Positions 35,544 to 46,559 of a stretch of DNA of 64,000 bases are shown in pieces; positions within the stretch are counted from its first letter, which is position 1, and each line of letters begins with the position of its first letter. This stretch comes from Oxytricha trifallax (lineage: Eukaryota > Ciliophora > Spirotrichea > Sporadotrichida > Oxytrichidae). The translations under genes and the position numbers were made by a program. Location: contig ARYC01000709.1 in NCBI GenBank assembly GCA_000711775.1, positions 48,999-112,998 on the forward strand, given 5' to 3'. Under the pieces are notes generated by a model. It did no database searches. It saw nothing but the letters and a program-made list of their open reading frames with translations, and had not been told where the DNA came from.

Positions 35544-35940
35544 CGATCACATTGAGGTCTCTGGGGATACCAGATCTATTTTTAAAAAATTAATTAAAGG
35601 GACAAGCCCTTTTATATTTAAAAATTTTGTAAATCATCTAATCTGTTCTCTTCTTCAGGACCTAGCTTACGCTTCTATGTGACTGAATATGCTCTATGTA
35701 AACTCTTTCTCTGTAGAAGTTCTAAGTTCTTCTGTGATTTAAATCATTTCACTAATGTAGTCATGGAATTTAACTTCTTCATAAATTGAGAAGTATAGGT
35801 GTTGTTGTAGTTCCTCTTGGACTTTTGAGTCAATAAAGAGTCTAGCAAAAGAATACATCCTACAATATTTTAAGTCACAGGGCTGAAATTTTTTATTGTT
35901 AACCTTTCCATTATTTATTATTACTTTAATTATTAATTAT
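35498..35940 (-). mobile_element. Retroposon-like 3' end with (TTA)n tail, copy 1
   Basis: On the minus strand a coding-like piece (SFARLFIDSKVQEELQQH, YISEMIQITEELRTS) ends near 35660. It is followed by a stem AAGGGCTTGTCCCTTT, then AGATCTGGTATCCCCAGAG and GACCTCAATGTGATCGCATT, ending in a TTA repeat. The same 3' module recurs at 37.8 kb in the same orientation. A conserved tail plus simple repeat at an otherwise unbounded end suggests a LINE- or SINE-like element. No reverse transcriptase is visible. Confidence 0.5.
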
Positions 35941-36768
35941 AGCAAATTAATGATCTCTGCTTAAATACTAATTAGTTATTAAATTCTAAGTTTGTATTGG
36001 TTAAAGTTAATTTATCGGAGAATATCTGATTGGGTTTAGGGATTTAGGGGTCACAGGGTGTTGTAAAGAAAATGTTTTTCATGTTAGTTGAGAACAAATC
36101 CTATCATCATTATAGGTATGCGTGGTATTCTAGTATTTTATTATTAACTAATAATTAAATCCTCATGTTTTGATCATCCTGTCGTCTTTGAATAATTTTA
36201 ACATTAAATAAATAAATATTTATTAATTTATTAAGTTTAGGTGATTCATGAATTGCTAAGCGCAATTATTATTAAGATAATTGTGGGTGATTCACTATTT
36301 TGGAGTAATTCATTAAGATCAAATCGTGACGTACAATGATTCTTGAGTAATGACATTTTAGTACTAAATAGGGAAATTAAGAAAATCTTATTAATGTCGT
36401 GGCTTTGTCAGAAACTTTTGAAGATGTTATCTTGGTCACTTTTAATGGTGAGGAATACTTATTGGGAGTGAATATTACGATTTAGTTAGTTGAGAGCTAA
36501 TTTTATTGATTTTATCTTTTGTAGGGGGCATATGAGTCTCTCAAATAATTTTGAAGAGTTTTAATGAACTGATGCTACTCGATTCGTGAACTACTGTTGA
36601 AAATTTATTAAGCTAAACATTATTTTTATAGTGTTATTAATTAAATCATAATAAAAAAATATAACAAATATTAATAAAAATGAATCTGGACCATGAGGGA
36701 AAATGCCATTGAGTAATTAAATAAGTTTTAATCATAATTAAATAAAAATGTATAAATTTGATCAATAA
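35941..36768. other. AT-rich noncoding interval
   Basis: Nothing recognised on either strand. Confidence 0.4.
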
Positions 36769-37187
36769 TATTGTAGGAATACATTCGATATGGGAAAATG
36801 AATTTTAAAAAATTAATTAAATATTAAAATCATGGCAGTTATCAAATCCAAAGTGACTCAAAATTGAAAAATAACTGGATTCTACGGTAGATCCCGCAAT
36901 TTTAGCTGGACTTTATTGCTGGCAATATTCCTGAATCATCCCAGGAAGCGAGATATTTTGATTTTGAGCTAACTCCCAAAAATAGTATAATGGGTTTTTC
37001 TCGCTTGAGCGATGAGATAAATTCATTATAGCAATAACAACCACCGTCTCATTTTTAATGCGCTATCCAGAGAGTATAATATTGTTAGGGTTTGGAGACA
37101 TTTTTCAAAAACATAACTGAAGGTATTTAATAATTAATTAATTTTAATTTTAATTCATTTTCCCAAATCGAATGAATTCCTACAATA
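36769..37187. mobile_element. TATTGTAG-tipped element, inverse orientation of the 30.4-kb copy
   Basis: Same subtype as 30433-30847, reversed, with high similarity over the full length (CTACGGTAGATCCCGCAA, AGGAAGCGAGATATTTTGAT, ACCACCGTCTCATTTTTAAT). No coding capacity. Confidence 0.87.
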
Positions 37188-37814
37188 ATAAATTTTACCA
37201 ATAACTTGCGACTAGGATCACTATATCATTTATAAAAATTACTTACCTAATTTTTTATAAGATTAGCAATTATAGATATGATTTTATATAAAGTAAAATA
37301 AAATAATTGTCCTAATTTTAATTTATTTCACATAGTAGTCATTGTAATATGCTATGAGGAGTCAAATAATTTTAATTGTAAAAGATAAAAGACTTGATTG
37401 CTAACTATTTATAAATTATATTTTCCACGTTATAACAGGATCTTTTATAAGGTTTTTAACTATGTGAGTATTTTCTATATTAAACTAGATCACAAAAATT
37501 TTTAATTTTGGTCAAAAACTAGTATTTTCTACTATGGGAAAAAAATCACCACCTACTGGTGATAAAATCCGCCGAGGTTTTTCAATCAATTCTATATTTT
37601 TTCAAAAAAAAGTAACCTATTTTTCGAATACTATATTACAGAATCAAATATTTAAATCCTGATTTTTAAAAAAAAGATACCTTAGTAAAACTTCAAGAGT
37701 AATTTTTCAATTAATTGCGAATTTAAATTTAAATAAATATAGTTTTATAATCATTATAACTATTTGGTAGCTTTATGATTAATTATGATAGTATAGTTTA
37801 TATATAGGGCCTCT

Positions 37815-37821
37815 ATCAATA

Positions 37822-37856
<35 letters not shown>

Positions 37857-38700
37857 GTAATAACAATAATGTGATCGCAATGAGGTCTCTGGGTACCCCC
37901 GATCTAATATGTATATTAACACGTAAGGGTTAAGCCCTTTTCATAATAGTGAATCATTGTATTTCTGGTCATGTAGACCAATTTCCAATTTTCTTTCTGT
38001 CTCTCATTGTCTGGGTAAGAAAGTCAATCTTCTTCAGTAGTATCTCCCTGTTTTTGGATATTGTCTGAGTGCTACTGGTTTTGTTTCTTTCCAAGTTATT
38101 TCTCCAATCATTGCATCAAATGCAAACGTATGTACTATGTCTATTATCATCGCTCTAAAGTTGTATATAGTTTCAATGATTTAATCTAGTGATTAAGGTT
38201 TATACTTTTTTGAGTCTTCCTTATATTAATCTAACTTTGCCCAATTCTAATAAAGGCGATCGTTAATCATGAATGGTTAGAAATGATTTAGGTATTGAAT
38301 CGATTCTTCACAGAAATTGAGATTTCAATTTTCTTTTAGGTCTTAAGCAATGAAATTAAAGTTTTTAATAAGATTATCGAAAATTTGATGATAGTATATT
38401 ATTTCATGTTTAGAAGAGAGAAGATTCTTGGACTTTATTCAATCGATATCTCATGAATAGTTTGTTACCTTCGACTTTAAGTATAGATGTTCTTTTAAAT
38501 GATTTAATGACGTCAATAATAGGTAAAGCATCTTCATGGGGTTTTGATGTAGGGGTATTTATGTTTTCAAGATAAAGTCCTTGGTCATTAGCTCAACGCC
38601 TTATATGTCTTTTGATAGCGTCTTATAGAGGTTTTCAACAGTAACTATTAGTTCTAATTGTTTGTTATAGATCTAGTTGGTGGTTTCTATATTCTTTCGC
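37815..38700 (-). mobile_element. Retroposon-like 3' end with (TTA)n tail, copy 2
   Basis: The minus strand 38700-37970 is coding-like with a few TGAs (VENLYKTLSKDIQGVELMTK, FMINDRLYQNWAKLDQYKED, FAFDAMIGEITWKETKPVAL). It is followed by the same tail module as copy 1 (AAGGGCTTAACCCTTA, AGATCGGGGGTACCCAGAG, GACCTCATTGCGATCACATT) and a TTA repeat. The family of the coding part is unknown. Confidence 0.45.
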
Positions 38701-38718
38701 TATTCTTAGTTAGATTGC

Positions 38719-41151
38719 TCAGGCCCCCCCAAAATTTCATAAACTGGAACCATAAAATTTTTTCTTAAATCTGAATCTTTTTTCTTCGCCCAAAAATCTT
38801 CCATCAAGTGAAGATAAAATATCCAAAGAAAATAAAATCTTAAAATATTTTTAAGATTTTTATTTTTTCACAGAATTCTGTACATAAAAATTTATATAAC
38901 AAAGTTAAAAAAAATTTAATTTTTACAACAACAAAAAATTCATTTTTTTATCAATCTGAAAATTATTAATATCACTTAATCAGTTGAAGAAATAAATAAA
39001 ATAGGATCCTTTCAAATTTACATATATATTAATTTATTTAATATTTAAAATATTAAATTGACCTTTTATTATATATTTTCTTGATTTTTCAAAAAATTCT
39101 TTAATTTATACAATGATAATTTCTATAATGGAAAATGACTATTTATTTAAAAATAATTTATGAATGTAAAAGACTAATTTAAAAAATTATTTATGAAACC
39201 TTAATTAAAAATGGTATATTATAAAGCATAACTGAAATTCTCGTTTTCTATAAATTTGTTTAAATATAAATTGTTATTATTCTTATTTAACTATATATTA
39301 TAAATACTATTATTTAAACTCCTATATTATGAATCTCACGAGCTCTGTCCCCTGGTTATAACTGGGTGACATCTTGATTTTGGGAGAAGACTAGGTAATA
39401 GCGATAATGGTTTTTTCGGAGTTTTCTACTTCACGACTGCCACGTCACGGAATTTGCCACGTCAACTCACACATACGTCTACGTCACGTCTAAGATTGAT
39501 GGTTTGATTTTAGTATTAAACAGTGATATGTTAAATTTATTTGATTTTTAAATCATTCAACAAACTCCTATATTTGATCTATTTAGTTTAAGTTTGAATT
39601 TTAAGTTTCTTGATTAAATTTTGTTAATAGCTTTAAAAGCCTTTTTTATTTTATTCCTTATAATTAAAGACTTTGATTATTTATAGTTTTAATTGTTAAA
39701 TTTAATCCAAAAGAAATTTTTACTTTTTAAATTGTTTTTTTTAATCGATAAATTATCTTTATAATAAATTGGTTTTAAAAATTGAAACTTCTTAATTTCT
39801 TGCAATATTTGAATTGTAGGAATAATAATTTATTTTTTAAGTAAAATAATTGCTTAATTTTATATTGAAATAAATTTAGTCATTAATTAATTCAAGCATT
39901 ATTTAGCATTTTTAAATGAAAATATCGAAAAATTAGAGATTTTAAGGAATTGATATAATAAATTTACACATAAAAGTAACAAAAAAACCAAAAAGAGCAT
40001 TTAAAGCTTATTGAAAATAATTTAGTAACAGAGATTTATTACACTTATTATTAATGGTAATTTGATAATAGTTTTATTCACTTTATAATATTTGTGCGAG
40101 TAGTTTAAGCAAAACAAGAAAATTATCTGTAAATTTTGTCTTAACATATATAAATATCATTAATTTATGATTTATTATTAGTCTTATTTAAGAGAAATTA
40201 AAAAATAATCAAGATTTATTAAAGATCTTAATTATAAAATCATTCACAACTCAAGGTAATGTAATGTTATTTTAATTTTGTATATTAAAAATAGGGTATT
40301 TATTTTTTAATTTAAATATGGTATTTTTAAATAGAAAGATATTACCACATTTAAGATATCAGCCACTGTAACTTACCTTTGTTTTTGTGATTAATGGTGC
40401 GTCGTGCGTCGTTAGGCCGTTAGCGTATATTTAGGCCAAGCCTATTTCTTCGACGATGCCAAGATGAGCCTCATATTTTGATTTTTCCAATTTCCCTTTT
40501 CATCGTCTTTATCATCGTCTTCCTCTAAAACACAAAATTAAGATAACATTCCATTTATTATTATTCTAATTTTTTTAAAAATCATAACTCAATTAAAAAC
40601 TAAATTTATTTATTAATGATAATAAGTAGAGTTAATTACTAATAGTTCTGTACAAAAAGTATTTTGAAGTTATGATATGATCTAAATATTTTATAAGTAT
40701 CAATTTATTTTTATAAAACAGTCGAATGTATAATTTTTTTTCATTATAATATAATTTAACTTAATATTTCTTAAGGAAGTCGTGCTTTAATATTAGAAGC
40801 AACCATATTTTGTTATAATTTAATTAAAATACCAATTCCTACAAATTAGTGTTGATATTGTTTATGATCTTTGAATTTACTTTTAGGCCTATTTTATTTA
40901 TTTCTTCAACTGATTAAGTGATATTAATAATTTTCAGATTGATTAAAAAATTTAATGAATTTATTTGTTGTTAAAATTAAATTTTTTTACTTTATTATAT
41001 AAATTTTTATGTATAGAATTCTGTGAAAAAATAAAAATCTTAAAATATTTTAAGATTTTATTTTCTTTTGATTTTTGGGCGAAAAAAAAAGAATCAGATT
41101 TAAGAAAAAGTTTTAAGGTTCCAGTTTATGAAATTTGGGGGGGGGGCCTGA
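38719..41151. mobile_element. 2.4-kb inverted-repeat element with poly-C/poly-G tips
   Basis: Tips are TCAGGCCCCCCCAAAATTTC and its complement (ten Gs on the right). The inverted arms extend about 280 bp, to around 39005 and 40880, sharing ATAAACTGGAACC, GAATCTTTTTTCTTCGCCC and AAATAAATAAAATAGG. The interior is AT-rich except for two small GC-rich islands (39345-39500 with repeated CCACGTCA; 40375-40470 with GTGCGTCGTGCGTCG). No protein-like frame is convincing, so it appears non-autonomous or very old. Confidence 0.85.
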
Positions 41152-41333
41152 TTCCTCATTAGTTTTTAGTAGATTATTAATACGATTTTAAATCTTACTG
41201 CTAAGTCTTCTGTTTTATTAATCATCTTTTTAATTTTATTAAACTTGGAATTATTAAATAAATTATTATTAACATTCAATTTAATTACCGATCTGATTTC
41301 TTAGTTTACTAATGATGAATTATTTAGATCAGA

Positions 41334-41759
41334 ATGTTTTCTGATGGGTATACTGATCTTGTTCGTCATCACTTACGTACTTACTATTTTTCCTTATTAG
41401 ATAGTAGATTTGGCCTATTGCGGAAAGTGAGAAAAGTCAAGTTTTAGTTATTGAATGGACGCTTGGAGGAGACTGATTATTATAATGAGCAGGCATTATT
41501 GGGCTGGAGACCTTTTCTATTATAGAAAGACTTTTGTAGGTCTATTGTTAGATTTATGGGGTTGAGAGGAGAAACAAATTTTTCGACTCTCTTTTAGAAC
41601 ACTTTAAAGCTGAGTAGTTGGAACCATAATTTAAATATGTAGCTTTTTTCCATTTTTTTATGTAACATTAGCAGCCTTAGCTTTTTAGTTTTCTTAATGT
41701 AAGAGAGACTATATTAAGTTTAGGTAAGTATTCTCTTTGAAAGGATAAAACTTGGGTGA
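41334..41759 (+). CDS. Hypothetical protein, 141 aa, intact
   Basis: ATG 41334 to TGA 41757-41759, 142 codons. Starts MFSDGYTDLVRHHLRTYYFS and includes GLLRKVRKVKFQLLNGRLEE and ALLGWRPFLLQKDFCRS; the C-terminal part is hydrophobic (IFLCNISSLSFLVFLM). Residue composition is clearly protein-like. Lies immediately right of the poly-C-tipped element. Function unknown. Confidence 0.5.
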
Positions 41760-41839
41760 GAAGGATTGAAAGCTTTTCAAACTTCTTGAAAATTTCTTGT
41801 GGTTAATACTAAGAGTGATTTGGTTGAAAGTCTCATGAG

Positions 41840-42149
41840 TTTGTATTATTCATCTATTAACTTTCTAATTTAAAACTGGGCCTCCATCAATAATAGAAAA
41901 GCTATTAACTTTTAATAGGGGATCTGATTAAATTTTATTTCTAATGTACTCTCCTTAAATTATTTTAATTATACCTCCCCATTTAGTCAAAGATGCTGAG
42001 CCCTGACAACCCAATCTCTCGTAGTATTATCAGCTTCCTCTCACCCCTAATCGATCATCGCGACTCATAGGTGCTTTTAATTCAGTTATAGGATCTCCTG
42101 GCCCTAAGACCAATGCCAGAAGTAGCCATCTTTGAGTTCAGGCTACAAT
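41840..42149 (+). CDS. GC-richer coding segment truncated by a TBE insertion
   Basis: The frame is open from a TGA at about 41835 through to the TBE boundary at 42149. The best start is ATG 41993 (MLSPDNPISRSIISFLSPLI), followed by DSQVLLIQLQDLLALRPMPE and a last peptide IFEFRLQ. GC and codon usage differ from the AT-rich flanks, typical of macronuclear-destined sequence. The TBE tip starts one base after AAT. Confidence 0.5.
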
Positions 42150-42660
42150 CAAAACCCAAAAACCCCATAATGAGGATTATAAGTGCTTTGATATGTTGAT
42201 AACTTGTTAGGGGCTGGGGTTATTAATTAAATGCGAGACACTAACTACAAGCTATTGGGGTCAATTTATGGTGAATAGTTCATAGATTTAGTGTTTAAAT
42301 TACGCTATAGATGTGATATATACAGTGAATAAATGAAAACTATATTTAATTACAAGTCTATTACACTATTACTAATGCCTCAAATGTTCACTCTCACTGT
42401 CTACTTGCTCTGCAATTAAAGCAATAATAGTTGAGTTGTATCTAAGAGAAGGACTAAATTTCAATCGCGACATTTTGAATATCTCATCAATGAAGATTCT
42501 GAGATATTGGGCTCACTTTTCTCTTGATCAACGTGCCACTATGTTTCATCGTCAGTTCCCTGAGTTGAAGATATCTGCTTAATCTATAGCAAACATTTTT
42601 AAGCTAAATGGTATCTCATTCAAAGCTGTCAATCGTATCAAGAGATTATAAATGTAGAGA
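42150..42660 (+). mobile_element. Transposase-end fragment of a TBE
   Basis: Tip CAAAACCCAAAAACCCC preceded by AAT. The transposase ATG is at 42231, then FIDLVFKLRYRCDIYSEQM and, after frame shifts, HFEYLINED-like, MFHRQFPELKISAQSIANI and AVNRIK, matching the first 140 codons of the 12-kb transposase. Homology stops near 42650, just before a foldback element at 42673. The rest of the element is missing. Confidence 0.85.
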
Positions 42661-42672
42661 GCCTAATAGAAT

Positions 42673-43127
42673 AATATTTTAGAAATACATTTTAATTTGG
42701 AAAATTAATTATAAATATATTTAAATTATTTAAAATTATTGTCAGTTAAAGTTGACAAATTTAAATGATCTAAGGCTCATTCGATAGAGAATTTAAAATT
42801 AGCTGGACTTTATTATTGGTGGTACTATTTTATCACATCTCTGGAGTAAGATAACTCGACTTTAATTAAACCCAATTGATCTCAGCGCCCTAGCGAGAAA
42901 TAAAATCCCTTTTACAGTTTTTTGGGAGTTAACTCAAAATCAAAATATCTCGTTTCCTGGGATGACTTCGGAACTTTGCCAATATCCAGTTAAAATTGCG
43001 CGATCTACCGTAGGATCTACTTAGATTCGAATTTTGAGTCACTTTGGAAATCATAACTGCCATGATTTTAATATTTAATTAATATAATTTAAATTAATTT
43101 TCCCAAATCGATTGTATTCCTACAATA
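42673..43127. mobile_element. Chimeric TATTGTAG-type foldback element
   Basis: The left half (to about 42870) matches the palindromic subtype of 16.8/34.5 kb: TCAGTTAAAGTTGACAAATT, AGCTGGACTTTATTATTGG, AAGATAACTCGACTTTAATT. The right half matches the non-palindromic subtype of 30.4/36.8 kb: GGGAGTTAACTCAAAATC, GATCTACCGTAGGATC, ATAACTGCCATGATTTTAA. The junction is near 42870-42890. Confidence 0.85.
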
Positions 43128-43339
43128 ATGAAAAATTATTCAAAAATTAAATAAATTTTTGTTGCTTATTAAATAAATTTTAAGGATGGGGGGATAGTTT
43201 CCTGCTCTTTTTTTATATGTAAAATTTCATATATTTTAGAATAAAACTTTTTTTACTACAAATAAATTTTAAGATATTTTTAATTTGGTAAAAATTTTGA
43301 AATGAAAATAATTTTTGAATCTAAAATTAAATCTGATAT

Positions 43340-44890
43340 TCATTATATGGTAAGTTCGTCCCCAATTGAAGCATAGTCAAACCCCTCATTTCAGTCCTTG
43401 ACAAACAAACTGCAATAGCTTTTCCCAGGAATAATTTTTTTTCATAATAGTTTTAATTTCGATAGGTTTTTTAGAATTTCCCTCTGCCACAGCTTCAATA
43501 ATATCTTATGCCCTGTAAGGCTGCATTTCTGGAGGTGGATTCCCTTTCAATCCCACAAGACATATCTCTTTGTTGTGTCTCACATGATAGCCCATTCTAT
43601 TGACATATCCACCTTTTTAAGTTTTTTTTTTCAAATAAACTATTTAATCAACAACCCTAATCTATTTTAATTAAATTTTATTGCTTGTAGCCTTTGTATA
43701 ATAAAAATGCCATTGCCTCTGTAAAAAAACTTGAAATCGTCCACATAAAACAATAACCTTGTTCTTAAAGATGTTCTATTTAGAAATTAAATAGGTTTTG
43801 AATTGACTGGGTTTTGTAATTTAAAAACTTCTTTCCTTATTTATTCTCAAAGTCAAGCGGCCTAGGATAATCTATTTCAATTCCAAAAAATAGTTCTCCT
43901 TGAAGTTCAAGTTGCTTTTCTCCAACAACTTTAAGAGCATCTTTTTTGAAAATATCTGCTTAAATTTTAATTGGAGGAGTATCAAATTTTGAGTCGATGT
44001 ATTGATGCTCCAGTCTCTGCTTTTATATTAAAGAATTCATGAACTTCTTGTGAACTTATTCTCTGAATTTTTCTTATCCAATTCTTTGATTTTCTATTGC
44101 TTTGATGTCAAGGTAAGATCGTAGATTAACTGCAATATCTTAAGCTTCATTTATATTTTCAGTTGAAAGTCTAAAGTCATTAAAGAAACTTCAAAAGTTT
44201 AAATTAGAAATATCAAAGATTTTTGTTAAAATTCCTATATTAGAAATTCTTGAACGGTTGAATCATGAGAGTAATTTTACTTAATTTCGTCAATTTTATT
44301 TCTGATATTGTCTCCAGAAAACTCTATATTCTATACAACTCTCTTAGTTAACTATTTGAGTTCTGATTTTTTCTTATATTTATCTTGGCCTTGAAGGATA
44401 TGCTGAGAAAGAATATTTTTTTATCCTTAGAATCATTCATAAATTTTGAGCAATTAATTAATTGAGCTATTATTTAATTCTTAATTATTATTATTTTTTT
44501 AAGTTTCCCAATCATTTAGATAGTTTCTGTAATTTATTTCTGAATCACTTAATTCTATAATTTATTTACTGAATACTGCTATTGCTAATTGATATCTTCA
44601 TTAAAGTCATCATCAAGATATAAATCCTCATCACACTCATTTTAATTGTTTTCTTTGATTTCTTATTGAATGATTTTTTGCTTTTCTTAGTTATTTTTGA
44701 TTTCTTTTTAGGAGAATATTATTCCTACTCCTCACATTTGGTTTGGGTATTACTAATATCTCTATTAATTTATAACTTGAAGTTTTTGAAGATGTTTAAC
44801 TTATTGAGAGCAGCTTAATGAGAGTTTCTTTTATGAAATATAATTTTTCTGCTGCAATAATAATTTATAATACCCTAGTCATTTAGGCAG
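43340..44890 (-). pseudogene. MT-A70 family (METTL3/METTL14/MTA-like) methyltransferase homologue, degenerate
   Basis: The minus strand gives, in order: a Lys-rich N-terminal region (SPKKKSKITKKSKKSF), an acidic/Gln stretch, HILQGQDKYKKKSELKQL, FDTPPIKIQADIFKKDAL, then GIEIDYPRPLDFENKQGKKF where the family has DPPW. Next come QNLFNFQIEHLQEQGYCFMW, FLLYKGYK, and the characteristic YVNRMGYHVRHNKEICLVGL with GNPPPEMQPY and EAVAEGNSKKPIE. It ends EGFDYASIGDEL before TGA 43340-43342. These are the signature blocks of adenine N6-methyltransferases of the MT-A70 family. DYPRP in place of DPPW suggests an inactive MTA9/METTL14-like partner or decay. At least three frame switches occur, some possibly unrecognised introns. 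Confidence 0.75.
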
Positions 44891-45708
44891 TAGAGACATC
44901 TGTACACCACTCTGTTACATGTTAAGTATTTTATTGTAGCTTGCATCTGTTGAGCTTAATCTGAGCAATCAATCATTTATTCTTGCATTAGTTAATTTAT
45001 ATATTGAGTTATTTGTTGAATTGTTTTGTAAAATTATATCTTTTCTTTATTTGAAAAGCTTTTTATATTAAGGCTAACTTTATGAGCTTGATTTTTTGTA
45101 AATACTATAAGTCAAATTATTCTATTACTGACAATTTAAACTTTTTCACTTTATCTATAACCAATTATTTTTAAATAAAATTGTTTTATTTCTATTATAT
45201 TATTATTATTATAAAATGACACATAAGAAAGTCTATTTACTCAAACAAAAATAAATAGAATTAACATTAGTCCTCATGCTTTAAATTATTTTAAGGGTAT
45301 ATAAATAAATTGATCCCTAATTTGAAATATTATAATTACTCGATTAGTTAGTTTGAATTAGCACAATGCATATTAAATTATATAGGGAAACTTAAGAATA
45401 AAAAATATTATAATGATTAATGTTTAGTATTTGAAAGCAATTTCATAGGGAAATAAACAAAAGTAGTTAAGTAAATAAATAAAAAATTAAATATTACGTT
45501 TATTTATTTTCAACAAATTTCAATTTCAATATTGACTATATAAATTTCAAAAAAATGCAACACGATTTAAAAAGATTATTAAAGCTTAACTATAGTTAAC
45601 TAAAGTCATCTTTAAGAATGAAATAATAGTATAGTTTATATTATTATATAACGATTTAAAATTTACAAAAATAAATTTAAATTTTTCTATGCTTACTAAG
45701 CTAGTTAT
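44891..45708. other. AT-rich noncoding interval
   Basis: No gene or element recognised. Confidence 0.4.
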
Positions 45709-45888
45709 CCACAGACCCTCAGCGAAATCAAGAATCTGCAGAGGGTCTGTGGAATTAACATAAATAAATGAAATATAAAAAGTTTTAAATATTATTAGAA
45801 TTACTCTATAGGTTATTTATCTATGAGTTTATTTTAATTATTCCGCAGACCCTCTGCGGAATCAAGAATCCGCAGAGGGTCTGCGGAA
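45709..45888. repeat. Pair of GC-rich perfect hairpins
   Basis: Two related hairpins are separated by about 88 bp: CCACAGACCCTC...GAGGGTCTGTGG (45709-45752) and TTCCGCAGACCCTCTGCGGA...TCCGCAGAGGGTCTGCGGAA (45841-45888). Each arm of the second contains a smaller inverted repeat (TCCGCAGA...TCTGCGGA), so cruciform alternatives exist. Their GC content is far above the surroundings. Confidence 0.85.
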
Positions 45889-46559
45889 TAATCTCAATTT
45901 TCTTAAAAAAACTAAAAAAATACAAGAATGACACTTTGTTTAAAATTTTTTATACTTACGAATAATTACGGCCCTAGAATGTTTTTTAATAATTTCATTT
46001 TCCCAATATATTTTTGAATACTTTTTTTTCTCATAATTTTGTAATTTTTTTTCCTATCAAACCCTTTATTAGTTGTTTTTATTTTTGATTTAAGATGATT
46101 TTTGTAATAGTTTTGACTAGATAAAATACCTAGGCTTTATAAATATTTTAAAGCTTTGCTAAGGAATCTTATCTCATGATACTAGTAAAAATACTTTTAA
46201 AGATCATATTATTAATTACAAATTGGTTCATTAATTAAATATTATGTAACTCTTTTCTTTTTGTCACAAACTCTATTATAAATATTAGGTTTAAGCTTTT
46301 ACTTTAATTGAAAAGACACTTACAAGACAAAGGTCTAACCTTAGTAGACTGTCTTAACCTTTACAATTGACGAAATAGTTTTTAAAAAATCTCTAGTCAA
46401 AGGGTTAAATAAATTATCTATTTTTGCTTTATTTCCACTTTCTATCGAATAAGATTAAATCATAATTAGCAACTTATCCTGGCTGAATTATTCAATAGTA
46501 TACAAAATTAACTGCAATCTGTTAACTTTAAGTGAATCTTTTTACAACTACCTTAAGAC
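45889..46559. other. AT-rich noncoding interval
   Basis: Nothing recognised; the downstream end may include the 3' region of the transposase pseudogene. Confidence 0.35.

Noticed and set aside
40965-41162. 65-aa plus-strand frame
   Set aside because: Lies entirely in the right arm of the C/G-tipped inverted-repeat element and reads through its poly-G tip.
45709-45888. CRISPR-like array
   Set aside because: Only two hairpin units, no regular spacers, and a eukaryotic germline context.
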